The notes under the pieces are model-generated. The model was not told the origin of the DNA. It made no database searches and saw only the letters and a list, made by a program, of their open reading frames with translations. The translations under genes were made by a program, and so were the position numbers. From DATKQI01 sp035532755 (GTDB taxonomy: Bacteria; Pseudomonadota; Alphaproteobacteria; Acetobacterales; Acetobacteraceae), in the NCBI GenBank assembly GCA_035532755.1, contig DATKQI010000223.1, forward strand, positions 1 to 23,344: a stretch of DNA of 23,344 bases. Reading direction: 5' to 3'. Positions 9,797 through 17,964 of this stretch are shown in pieces. Numbering within the stretch: the stretch's first letter is position 1; each line of letters begins with the position of its first letter.

Positions 9797-12093
9797 CCGG
9801 CTGCGTCCGGTGGCGGCGCGCTCCCGCGCGGCCCCGGCAGCCCATGGAGGAGCACGGTCTGCGTCGGCTTCGCGATCTCGATGCCCAGTTCCTCGAACCG
9901 CTTTTTCATCCGCCGGTTGAATTCCCGCTGCACGCCCCAGCGGGCCCCATCGGTGCAGACGATCTGCCCGGCGATCGTCGCCATGGTGCCGTCCAGCTTG
10001 TCCACGCCCCATAGCTGCAAATCGCTCAGCATGCCGTCACGGAAGGCGGGTTCGTCACGCATTCCGGTGGCGATCTCCTGCAGCACCTCGCCCACCCGGT
10101 CGGTATCCTCGTGCAAGGCCACGCTCACGTTGACCGCGGCATTGCCCTTGCCGCGATTGACGTTGGTAACGGTGGTGACGGAGCTGAACGGGATCAGATG
10201 CACCGAGCCGTCACCGGCGCGCAGCCACAACGTGCGGATCGACAGCTTCTCGACCGAGCCGGACAGGCCGCCGGCCGTCACCCAGTCTCCCACCTGCATC
10301 GCATTTTCCAGCAGCAGGAACAGGCCGGTGATGAGGTCCTGCACCAGCTTCTGGGACCCGAAGCCGATGGCGATGCCGACGATTCCCGCACCGGCCAGCA
10401 GCGGGGCGATGTTCACGCCGATCTCGCTCAGCGCGGTGAGCCCCAGCATCAGCAGGATCGCAACCAGCAACGCGGTGCGCAGCATCGGCAGCAGCGTGCG
10501 CAGGCGCACCGCCCGCACTGCCTGCGCCTGCTCCGTCAACCGGTCCAGATGCTGCTCCACGGCGGCATTCACGCCTTCCCATACAATAACGGCCAGGGCG
10601 ATCGTGATGCCGATGGTAAGGACGGCGGAAACAAGCCGCCCGCCAAGCGCCCCGGTGCCGAACCACGCCAGAACCGGAACGCCCCACACATCGAGCAGGG
10701 CAAACATCACGACGGTGAAGATGGCGGTGCCGAAGATGCGGCGCAGCACGGGATCGTAGCGCCCGGCGCGCGAATACAGCCCGGGGTGTCGCTCGGCGAG
10801 GCCGGAATTGGCGTGCAGCCCCCGATCGAGCGCGCCCATCACCAGGATCGTCAGCACCCGCGCGGCCACCAGCACGCCGACTGTCCACGCGACTCCGTGC
10901 AGCAGGCGGGCCAGCCCGTTGCGCACCTCCGCCGCCCATACGACCCACAGCGCGAGGATGATGAAGATCGCGAAATAGTGCCAGGTCTGCGCCAACCAGT
11001 TGCGCAGCAGGGCAATCCCTCCGGCGGCGCCGGCCGGCGGGCGGATGAAGCGCGCGATCCGGCGGCGGGACTGCACGACGATGACGACAAGAATCAGATG
11101 GACCAGAAGCACCACCAGCCGCAGCAGCGCGTCATGCGCCGCCTGCGGCAGGCCCAGCATCAGCCCGATGCGGGCAAGCGCGCCGCCGAGCAGCGCCACC
11201 ACGGCCAGACGCCGCATCCACGTCTCGATATAGCGGGCGGCACGGTCGCTCATATGCAGCAGCCGCAGGCGCGGGCTTGCCGGGGCGACGAGCGTGCGGG
11301 TGATGCACATCACCAGGCGGATCGCCACGTAGGCCTGCACCAGGTCGAGGATCGCGGCACGTGTCGCCGGTGATCCGCCGAACCCGGCCTGAGGCAGCGC
11401 GGTGCCGAGCGCGAGAAAAACCCCCACCGGAAGCAGATCCAGCAACAGCCGGGCGAGGGCAAAGGGCAGCCGGCGCAGCAGCGGCAAGGACCGGGCGGCA
11501 AGCCGGCGTGGCGATGCGGTTGCCGCGGCGGCGCCGTTCGGGGGTGCGTGCGCCTCGATCGCGGCGCAGGGCCGCCGCAGAAGCCGGCGCAGGATCGCCT
11601 CGCCAAGCCACGCAAGACCGAGCACCAGCAGCACGCGCCACCCGGCACCCAGCAGGCCCGAGCGAACTCCCGGATCGCGCAGGTTCGTCGCCAGCCACGT
11701 TCCCAGCACCGGCAAGTCGATCACGGTGCGGGCGGTGCCGGCGAACTGGCGGGATACCGTGCCGGTCCAGCCCGAAGCCTCGCCGATCAACTGCGCGCCC
11801 AGGCTGTTCGGGGCGAGCGGAATGGCCGCTTTCGCCGCGGGGGTGGCCGGCTTGGCGGCAGCGGGAGAAGCCGCCGTGGCGGGAAGGGCCTGTTCGAGCA
11901 CCTTCAACGTCGTGATCAGCGCGTTCAGGCGCGTCCTGTCCTGCAGCACGCTGAGCACATGCTGCACCTGGGCCCGGCTTACGCCGCCCTGCGCCGGCGC
12001 GGCGGAGGGCGGGACAGCGGCCGCTTCAGCCGCACCAACGTGCAAAAGCGGCAGGCAGCAGATGACCAGAAGGCGCAGGACAGGCTTCAGCAT
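9769..12093 (-). CDS. Large MscS-family mechanosensitive channel
   Basis: MscS-type channels open under membrane tension to release solutes on hypo-osmotic shock. The product has 774 residues: a signal peptide (about 1-25, cleavage near AEA), a periplasmic Ala/Pro-rich region to about 130, many hydrophobic membrane segments from about 150 to 590, then the conserved MscS core. The pore helix AGIVGIAIGFGSQKLVQDL is near residue 566. It is followed by the beta domain (NAMQVGDWVTAGGLSGSVEK, RTLWLRAGDGSVHLIPFS) and a C-terminal alpha/beta domain. The size and number of helices resemble E. coli YbiO more than MscS itself; that assignment is inference. The C-terminus is a low-complexity Pro/Ala/Lys tail. 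It lies 70 bases downstream of the glycosyltransferase genes on the same strand and may be read with them. Confidence 0.93.
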   Translation of the reverse strand: MLKPVLRLLVICCLPLLHVGAAEAAAVPPSAAPAQGGVSRAQVQHVLSVLQDRTRLNALITTLKVLEQALPATAASPAAAKPATPAAKAAIPLAPNSLGAQLIGEASGWTGTVSRQFAGTARTVIDLPVLGTWLATNLRDPGVRSGLLGAGWRVLLVLGLAWLGEAILRRLLRRPCAAIEAHAPPNGAAAATASPRRLAARSLPLLRRLPFALARLLLDLLPVGVFLALGTALPQAGFGGSPATRAAILDLVQAYVAIRLVMCITRTLVAPASPRLRLLHMSDRAARYIETWMRRLAVVALLGGALARIGLMLGLPQAAHDALLRLVVLLVHLILVVIVVQSRRRIARFIRPPAGAAGGIALLRNWLAQTWHYFAIFIILALWVVWAAEVRNGLARLLHGVAWTVGVLVAARVLTILVMGALDRGLHANSGLAERHPGLYSRAGRYDPVLRRIFGTAIFTVVMFALLDVWGVPVLAWFGTGALGGRLVSAVLTIGITIALAVIVWEGVNAAVEQHLDRLTEQAQAVRAVRLRTLLPMLRTALLVAILLMLGLTALSEIGVNIAPLLAGAGIVGIAIGFGSQKLVQDLITGLFLLLENAMQVGDWVTAGGLSGSVEKLSIRTLWLRAGDGSVHLIPFSSVTTVTNVNRGKGNAAVNVSVALHEDTDRVGEVLQEIATGMRDEPAFRDGMLSDLQLWGVDKLDGTMATIAGQIVCTDGARWGVQREFNRRMKKRFEELGIEIAKPTQTVLLHGLPGPRGSAPPPDAAGAKPAGKAS

Positions 12094-12163
12094 CGATGGT
12101 TCGGATCACAGGCCAGATGGCCGTGTCAACCGCGGCGATTCTTCCGGGTCGCCCAGGCACCGA

Positions 12164-13484
12164 TCAATCGGCCGCATCCCGTGCCGGAATCGCCGTTTCC
12201 GTGTGGTTGTAGGCTTGCAGGAATCCCGCCACCATCCGCTCCCGCCGCGGCGGTTCGGGCAGGGCGGCAGACAGGCGCTGCCACAGACCATCCTCCGTGC
12301 AGGCACGGAGGATCGTGCGCGCCAGCGCTGCCGGGTCCCCCATCTGGAAATGCAGGCCGTCCACCTCGTCGTTCACCCGCTCGGGCCATGCCGCCGACGT
12401 TCGAGCAGATCACCGGCCGGCCGAACATCCAGGCCTCGGAGATCACAAGACCGAAGATCTCCCACCAGATCGAGGGAACGATGCACCAATCGACCCGCGC
12501 CATGCGCTGCGCCAACTGATCCACGTGATAACCGCCGTTGTGGCTCACGATGCGTTCGGCCGCCGGGCGGGCACGCTCGGCAGCGAGAAATGCCTCGATC
12601 TCCTCGCGCACCGCGGGTGTGGCGTAACGCAGGTTCTCGCCGTTGATCTCGACCCGGAAATCGATGAATCCTTCGCCGCGCAGCATCTCGACGGCGCGGA
12701 GGATGATCTGCACGCCCTTGATATCGACCATCTGGCCGAAGAAGCCGAACCGGTTGTGCCGGGCGGATACCGCGGGCGGTGCACCGGCCTCGGCATAGCT
12801 GCGCTGGCCGTTGGTGATGTGAACGATCTTGTTCGCCGGAATGCCCCAATTCACGTAATGGTCGATCATGAACCGGCTGGGGCAGGTGAAGACGTCCACC
12901 GCCGAGAGGTGCCGCATGAACCACAGCCGGCGCATCAGGAACTGCTCGGGCCCGCGATCCGGGAAGCACTGATGGCAGCGTACCGGGCTCGCCTGCCGGC
13001 ACAGCGATCCGTCGGTGCGGCGGATCATGTGGCCGTCGGCGGCGCAGATCGCCATGAACTCGTGGAAGGTGAAGACGATCCGGCAATCCGGCAGCACGCG
13101 CCGGGTGAGGGAGACGAGGTCGATCCCGAGCGTGAGGAAGTGGTGGAAGTGCACCACGTCCGGCCTGATCACGCCCAGGAACTCGATGAACGCCTCGACG
13201 AGCAGCGGCTCGGCGAGCGTATGCCACCAGTAGTCGTAGCCACGCGAGAGGAAGACGAACTCATTCTCCCGCCCGTCGAAGCCGGTGATGCGCGCCCCGC
13301 TCTTGAACAGCGCGGGGCAACTGCTGTCCACCGAGGCAAGCAGGAACGGCTCGACGGCGCCGGTAGCGCGCAGCCCCTGGAACAACTCGTAGCACACCTG
13401 CTGCGCCCCGCCGCGCACCAGTTCGGGATGGAACAGGCTGATCAGCAGCACGCGGGGTTTGGCCGATGTCATCATGCCGGTCAT
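12164..13484 (-). pseudogene. Family 4 glycosyltransferase, broken by a +1 frameshift
   Basis: GT4 enzymes transfer sugars from nucleotide-sugar donors with retention and have a GT-B fold. The N-terminal half is intact (PRVLLISLFHPELVRGGAQQ, RPDVVHFHHFLTLG, FTFHEFMAIC) and so is most of the donor-binding half (RFGFFGQMVDIKGVQIILRA). The EX7E motif (EIFGLVISE) is near residue 348. After VICSNVGGMA the frame breaks. An extra G in the GGG at 12383-12385 makes the ribosome read RAGERRGG, running to a stop at 12126. Removing that base gives ERVNDEVDGLHFQMGDPAAL and a normal end at 12164, a 439-residue protein. As written, about the last 70 residues are replaced by unrelated sequence. It may be a real mutation or a sequence error. 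The start is uncertain (ATG 13484, 13475 or 13472), 22 bases after the GT2 stop. Confidence 0.85.
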
Positions 13485-13506
13485 CGGTCCGGCTGCCGCG
13501 ACCGGA

Positions 13507-15390
13507 TCACCGGGCACGAACAGGCCGCGCGGCAAGGTGCTTGCCTGAAGGCCGCGCTGACGGCAACGCCGCCGGCTTCCTGCGCGGCGTCTTTCGGTCC
13601 AGCGGCACGAGCGATGGTGCTTCGGCGGCCGCCGATGGGATGGTGACGACAATCGGCGAAGGTGGCGGCGGGGCGGGCATCGTGAAATCCTCGATGGCGG
13701 CGGCGCGGCCACAGAGGCGATCTGCGATCAACCCACCCCAGGCGCGGGTGAACCGCCAGCGATTCACAGTCGAGCCGCCCTCATGATAGGGCAACCGGGT
13801 CGATCCCTTGCCTTCCAGATGCCAGAACCGGATGTCCTGCAGCCATGGCGTCACGCCGCGGCGCAGGCTCTTCAGACAGAGATCGGCATCCTCGTAATGG
13901 CCGAACACGTATTCCTCGGTGAAGCCGCCGATCTGCTCGAACCAGTCCCGGTCGATCGACATGAAGGCGCCGGTGATTGCAGGCACCGGGCGCGGCTTTG
14001 CATAGGCCTCTGCCCAGGCTGGCGCCCCCTTGTCGTAGTGCTCCACGCGCACGAGCGGCCGCCGAACGATGCCGTCCGGCGCGACGGACAGACCCACATC
14101 GAGATCGAAATACATGCCGCCGTGCATCAGCGAGCCGTCGTCGTAGAACAGGGGCGCTCCGAACAGGCGGGTCTGCTCGGGCGGCTTTTCTGCCACCAGC
14201 GCCGCATGCCGAGCGGGCCACGCCTGATCCATCGGAAACACGTCGGGGTTGACGATCATCAGCCGGTCGCTGCGCGCGAAGCCGGCGGCGACATTGTTCG
14301 CCGCGCCGAATCCCGCATTGCCGGGCAGCGTGACCAGGGAGATGGAAAGATCGGTCATCTGCTCGGCGATGCGGGCGAGGTTGCGCAGCAGCTCCGCCAG
14401 CTCCGGGCTGTTGCTGACATAGATGAACTCGTACTCCTCCCAGCCGGGTGCCGCGAACAGCGCGGTTTGCAGGAAGAAGTATTCGTGACGCCCGTACAGG
14501 CAGACGATGATCGAGCCGGCGAACCGGCTGCGCCGCGGGCCGAACCGTTCCACCGAGGCGCCCCGCGCGATGCGCTGGCAGATCGCCAGGTTATGCCGGA
14601 TCACCTGGCCGCCGATGAACCCGTCCAGCGCGGCAAGCCCCTCCGTCGCCTTGCTGCCGAAATAGTCCAGGTTCGCGAAATACCCCATGACAAGGTTGCG
14701 CAGCTCGCTATCGCCCACGCGACGGCCGCTGATGTCGATCCGGCCATGCGCGCCGGAGGCAAAACTGATCACCAGCGTGCAGGGGCCGCACAGGTCGATC
14801 TTCGGCGACAGCACGGCGAACGTCCAGAAGCCGAAGCTGTGGCTGGTTTCGGCGCCGAGAGACTCCTCGGCATCGCGGCGGCGGCTGCGGGCAAGGCTGG
14901 CCGCGCCAAGCCGCACCGAATGCTCGCCGGCGAAGATCGAGATCGCGTCGATCGGATCACGCGAATCATCCGCCCAACCCACCACGAACAGCGCACCCGC
15001 TGGGGACAGCACCAGCGCCTCCACGCTCCACGGGGCGCACGCGCCGGCGGCGCCGAGCATCGGGCGCGCCGGGACCATGATCTTGGCGCGCAGCAACTCC
15101 CGGTAGGCCTCCGCCCGCGTCCGCCCCTCGGCGCGCCCGTGCATCGTGTAATGATGATAGGCGGAGGTGAAATCGCCCCGGCCGATGGAGGCGGCGACAT
15201 CGGCGTGGGCCTGGAGATAGGCATCCTCGTCGAAGCCGATCTCCGTCACCTCCACGGCCGGCGGCTTGTCCGTGGCTGCCGCCTTGGCCGGGCTGGCCGG
15301 CGGCACGCGGGCGAGGCCGTCCTGGGCGAGGTAGGGGGCAAGATCGGAATCGGCAAAAACATCCCGCTCGGCGCTGTCGAGACCGCTCAT
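13507..15390 (-). CDS. Family 2 glycosyltransferase with an N-terminal PDVA-type repeat
   Basis: The product has 627 residues. Residues 52-90 carry one copy of a repeat (FDEDAYLQAHADVAASIGRG, then HHYTMHGRAEGR) shared with the gene upstream. Residues 110-260 form a region I do not recognise. Residues 292-560 are a GT-A fold domain: SIIVCLYGRHEYFFLQ, LPGNAGFGAANNVAAG, the metal-site-like NPDVFP (381-386), ITGAFMSIDRDWFEQIGGF and the catalytic-type GHYEDADLCLK (497-507). The tail (572-627) is Pro-rich, then strongly basic. It is probably inverting and cytoplasmic, acting on a surface polysaccharide or a glycosylated protein; the donor and acceptor cannot be read from sequence. The ATG overlaps the upstream stop by four bases (ATGA), so translation is probably coupled, and the GT4 gene follows. 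Confidence 0.9.
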   Translation of the reverse strand: MSGLDSAERDVFADSDLAPYLAQDGLARVPPASPAKAAATDKPPAVEVTEIGFDEDAYLQAHADVAASIGRGDFTSAYHHYTMHGRAEGRTRAEAYRELLRAKIMVPARPMLGAAGACAPWSVEALVLSPAGALFVVGWADDSRDPIDAISIFAGEHSVRLGAASLARSRRRDAEESLGAETSHSFGFWTFAVLSPKIDLCGPCTLVISFASGAHGRIDISGRRVGDSELRNLVMGYFANLDYFGSKATEGLAALDGFIGGQVIRHNLAICQRIARGASVERFGPRRSRFAGSIIVCLYGRHEYFFLQTALFAAPGWEEYEFIYVSNSPELAELLRNLARIAEQMTDLSISLVTLPGNAGFGAANNVAAGFARSDRLMIVNPDVFPMDQAWPARHAALVAEKPPEQTRLFGAPLFYDDGSLMHGGMYFDLDVGLSVAPDGIVRRPLVRVEHYDKGAPAWAEAYAKPRPVPAITGAFMSIDRDWFEQIGGFTEEYVFGHYEDADLCLKSLRRGVTPWLQDIRFWHLEGKGSTRLPYHEGGSTVNRWRFTRAWGGLIADRLCGRAAAIEDFTMPAPPPPSPIVVTIPSAAAEAPSLVPLDRKTPRRKPAALPSARPSGKHLAARPVRAR

Positions 15391-15821
15391 GACACCAGCT
15401 CCGCGAGATTTTCCGTCGTTTCAAGGGCGAAGTGCGGAAAGGGCAGCCGCCCCTCGCGAAATCCCATCTCGTCGAAATGCCACTGGCCCGACGGGATCTT
15501 CCCCTGTTCGACGGACGCGCGCACATCGGCATACTGGTCGAGGTACCAGCGTTCGTCCGGCACGATTCTGTACGGCATCCGGTGTTCGAAGAAGCCGTGC
15601 CGGACGTAATGCTCGCGTGCGTCAGACAGGATGCCTTCCTGCACCGATTCCGCGATGTCCGGGTTGTTTGCCAGGTACCACGGCTCGTCCAGCCGGATGC
15701 GCAGAAGCCAGGGGCGGAGCGCATTGATCAGGAAATGCCGATCCACGGCCACATAGGGGGTCTTGGCGGAAGGGATTAAGATCTTCTCGTTCACAAGGCT
15801 GGCAAAAGTCGCAAAGGGCAT
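15387..15821 (-). CDS. Small protein built from two PDVA-type repeats
   Basis: The product has 144 residues from ATG 15821; an in-frame ATG at 15854 would give 155. Neither start has a strong ribosome site. Residues 44-81 and 88-125 are two copies of a unit of about 38 residues: (D/E)xxWYLxxxxDxxxSVxxGxxxxxxxHxxxxGxxExR, seen as EPWYLANNPDIAESVQEG and ERWYLDQYADVRASVEQG. The following GT2 protein has a third copy. I recall the same unit at the ends of alphaproteobacterial glycosyltransferases and surface proteins, but its function is not established to my knowledge. There is no signal peptide or membrane segment. Its stop overlaps the GT2 start by four bases, so it is the first gene of the glycosyltransferase operon and may be a partner or detached targeting domain of GT2. 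Confidence 0.78.
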   Translation of the reverse strand: MPFATFASLVNEKILIPSAKTPYVAVDRHFLINALRPWLLRIRLDEPWYLANNPDIAESVQEGILSDAREHYVRHGFFEHRMPYRIVPDERWYLDQYADVRASVEQGKIPSGQWHFDEMGFREGRLPFPHFALETTENLAELVS

Positions 15822-16402
15822 CGTGGGAACCTGTTCTCGCTTTTCATGAAACATGCGCGTGCCGGAAGAACGCTGGCATCAGGCATCAGCCAAAACACTG
15901 CATTCCCGTCCCATACTTCCCGTTTGTTTTTGTAACTTGTTGATCTGCTGTTCTTTTCTGAACTCCACAGCTTCACCCGGGATTGTTCTCAGTGGAAACG
16001 CGGTTCTCAAATTCTCATGCGGGTTCGGAAATCATACATACGCAACCGCGGCGCTTAAAGCACGGGTGTATTGCACCGTGGGCTAAACCATTGTGACTCA
16101 CAAAAATGTGATAATCGCGTTATGGTTGATAGACAAGAAAAATTACGGCTACCGGTGGTTACCCGCACCGGGTCTTCACGTCGGTTCCATGCCTGACCAG
16201 GTCATCCCGCCGGCACCCGCCGTGCAGCCTCCGTAAATGACGCATCGGCTTCGCCAAACGTCTCGACAAGAGCGGGTTTGTCGCACACCATCCCCGGCGA
16301 TACGCTACCTTCAACCCGGCCCGGGCCGTCCGCCCGGATCGTTGCTGAAAAACAGTTTGGGTCCCCGGCGCGTTCGGGAAATGCCGACTAGGGAGGAAAA
16401 GA
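15822..16402. other. Gene-free, AT-richer divergent spacer
   Basis: About 580 bases separate the repeat-protein gene (minus) from gfa (plus). The part from about 15890 to 16145 is visibly richer in A and T than its surroundings. Short open frames here have no ribosome sites and no protein-like composition, so I call no gene. It holds a candidate minus-strand promoter with a palindrome (listed separately). It also has a GC-rich hairpin (CCGGTG 16152-16157 with CACCGG 16166-16171) and, just before gfa, a strong ribosome site GGGAGG at 16391-16396. No terminator or RNA gene was recognised. Confidence 0.6.
16091..16136 (-). promoter_or_regulatory. Candidate promoter and 13-bp palindrome for the glycosyltransferase operon
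   Basis: On the minus strand, TTGTCT (16136-16131) is followed after exactly 17 bases by TATCAC (16113-16108), a fair sigma70-type pair. A perfect palindrome, TTGTGACTCACAA (16091-16103), sits just past the -10, where transcription would start. This is a typical place for a repressor operator. The arms resemble CRP/FNR half-sites (TGTGA/TCACA), but the one-base spacer is too short for CRP. The palindrome is seen directly; its role as an operator is inference. Confidence 0.4.
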
Positions 16403-16981
16403 ATGTCAGGTGCGATTTCGATTCACCCGTCCGTGGACAATGGCGTGAAGCCGGGGGCCGACAATTTCGCGGGCGGCACGCTTGTGTGCAAATGTGCGCA
16501 GAACCCGGTGAAGGTCGCCATCAAGGGGCAGATCGCCCACAACCACGCCTGCGGCTGCACGAAATGCTGGAAGCCGGCCGGCGCGGTATTCTCCGTGGTC
16601 GCCGTCGTGCCGCGCGACAATCTCAGCGTGACGGAGAACGGGGACAAGCTCAAAGTCGTCGATCCCGCCGCGACCATTCAGCGCCATGCCTGCACGGCAT
16701 GCGGCGTGCATATGTATGGCCGGATCGAGAACAAGGGCCATCCCTTCTACGGGCTGGATTTCGTTCACCCGGAACTGTCGCGGGAAACGGGTTGGGCGGC
16801 CCCCGGGTTCGCGGCCTTCGTTTCGTCCGTGATCGAATCCGGCGTCAACCCGAACCGGATGGACGGGATTCGCGGCCGGCTGAAGGAACTGCGGCTCGAA
16901 CCTTATGATTGCCTGTCGCCCCCGCTGATGGATGCCATCGCGACCCATGTCGCGAAAGCCTCGGGCGCGCTGCCCGCGTGA
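16403..16981 (+). CDS. gfa: S-(hydroxymethyl)glutathione synthase (glutathione-dependent formaldehyde-activating enzyme)
   Basis: Gfa accelerates condensation of formaldehyde with glutathione, feeding the glutathione-dependent formaldehyde oxidation route (FlhA/AdhC, then FghA). The 192-residue product closely matches the Paracoccus-type enzyme in length and layout: IHPSVDNGVKPG at the start, zinc ligands in VCKCAQNP (Cys29, Cys31), HACGCTKCWKP (Cys50, 52, 55) and RHACTACGVHMYG (Cys97, Cys100), then HPFYGLDFVHPEL and the C-terminal LSPPLMDAIATHVAK. All zinc cysteines are present. ATG 16403 has GGGAGG seven to eight bases upstream. The dehydrogenase and hydrolase of the pathway are not in this window, so the gene stands alone. 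It converges on the N-formylglutamate amidohydrolase gene, with a strong hairpin between. Confidence 0.95.
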   Translation: MSGAISIHPSVDNGVKPGADNFAGGTLVCKCAQNPVKVAIKGQIAHNHACGCTKCWKPAGAVFSVVAVVPRDNLSVTENGDKLKVVDPAATIQRHACTACGVHMYGRIENKGHPFYGLDFVHPELSRETGWAAPGFAAFVSSVIESGVNPNRMDGIRGRLKELRLEPYDCLSPPLMDAIATHVAKASGALPA

Positions 16982-16989
16982 GATGAAGT

Positions 16990-17017
16990 GGCGGCGCGGC
17001 GCTCATGCCGCGCTGCC
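16990..17017. terminator. Strong hairpin between convergent genes
   Basis: GGCGGCGCGGC (16990-17000) and GCCGCGCTGCC (17007-17017) pair over 11 bases with one G-T wobble and a six-base loop. It starts nine bases after the gfa stop and 26 bases before the opposing gene's stop. Position and stability fit a two-way transcription terminator. The canonical T-run is missing (only GTCTCCC follows), so it may instead be an mRNA 3'-end stabiliser. Confidence 0.55.
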
Positions 17018-17043
17018 GTCTCCCCGCGTCCGAACAGGCCCGT

Positions 17044-17907
17044 TCAGGCTGTCAGGGCGGCGACCAATGCTGTCATATCGGCCTGTAATTTAATAAAATT
17101 ACAGGATTTTTCGATCCGAACTTCGTCCATGTAGAGGCGGCGGGCGATTTCGATCTGCAATGCGTGAACATTTTCGCGCGGTCGGCCATAATGGCGGGTG
17201 ATATAGCCGCCGGCGTAGGGATCGTTGCGCCGAACGCGATAGCCAAGGGCGGTGAGCACGCATTCCGCCTGGGCGGTGAAACGCGGGGCGCAGGCAGTGC
17301 CGTGCGCATCCCCCAGCACGAAATCAGGGCCTCGGCCGGTTGTGCCTGCACCGGTCTGTGCCGGCATCGAGTGGCAATCGATCAGCAGGCAATGGCCGAA
17401 ACGCGTGCGGGCATCCGACACGAGTTCGCGTAGCGCGTCGTGATAAGGCTGCCAGAAATCTCGAATCCGCGCCTCGGCTTCGGCAAAGCGCAGTTTCTGG
17501 CGGTAGATCGCCTCGCCGGTGGCAACCACCCGGGCAATGGTGCCGAGGCCCGCGCCCACGCGCGCGCTGGTGGTGTTCACCCAGGCGGGCAGCCGGTCCT
17601 CGAACATGAGCGGGTCGAGTTCCCAGGGTTCGCGGTTGGGGTCGCAGAAGGCGCGGGGAAAGGTCGCTGCCAGCAGCGGTGCGCCATGCGCGGGGGCGGC
17701 GGCGAACAACTCGTCGACGAAGCTGTCTTCGCTGCGGCGAAGCGCGGTCGCGGTCAGCCGGGAAGCGGAGAGGAAGGCGTGCGGATAGTCCTGCCCCGAA
17801 TGCGGCGAGGTGAACACCGCCGCGGCCCGATGCGTCCCCGGGCGCCGGACGATCACGGCGGGCGGCGCTTCCGGGAACAGGGCAGGGGTCGGTGCGGGCA
17901 GGTCCAT
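17044..17907 (-). CDS. N-formylglutamate amidohydrolase
   Basis: This family hydrolyses N-formyl-L-glutamate to glutamate and formate (the HutG-type last step of one histidine-degradation route) and includes related N-acyl amidases. The 287-residue product has the family blocks FTSPHSGQDYP near the start, CDPNREPWELDP, LLIDCHSMP, GGYITRHYGRP and IEIARRLYMDE near the end. These include His and Glu/Asp residues expected to hold the metal. I chose ATG 17907; a TTG at 17919 would add four residues. No other hut gene is nearby, so a role in histidine catabolism is not supported by context. It lies 57 bases downstream of the cysteine desulfhydrase-type gene on the same strand and could be co-transcribed. 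Confidence 0.9.
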   Translation of the reverse strand: MDLPAPTPALFPEAPPAVIVRRPGTHRAAAVFTSPHSGQDYPHAFLSASRLTATALRRSEDSFVDELFAAAPAHGAPLLAATFPRAFCDPNREPWELDPLMFEDRLPAWVNTTSARVGAGLGTIARVVATGEAIYRQKLRFAEAEARIRDFWQPYHDALRELVSDARTRFGHCLLIDCHSMPAQTGAGTTGRGPDFVLGDAHGTACAPRFTAQAECVLTALGYRVRRNDPYAGGYITRHYGRPRENVHALQIEIARRLYMDEVRIEKSCNFIKLQADMTALVAALTA

Positions 17908-17964
17908 CAGGCTATTCAAGCGGCTGCGCGCGCCCGTGTCATCCTGTTGTGACGCGGTGGCGGA

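Noticed and set aside
10111..11373. 420-codon plus-strand frame
   Set aside because: Antisense to the MscS-type gene, rich in Gln, His, Arg and Asp in shadow style.
12297..13646. 449-codon plus-strand frame opposite the GT4 gene
   Set aside because: It is the complement of a clear GT4 coding sequence and has no family motif.
13783..15609. 608-codon plus-strand frame opposite the GT2 and repeat-protein genes
   Set aside because: It is antisense to two genes with recognisable domains and shared repeats.
15853..16086. 77-codon plus-strand frame in the long spacer
   Set aside because: It has no ribosome site, odd Cys-rich composition and no family resemblance.
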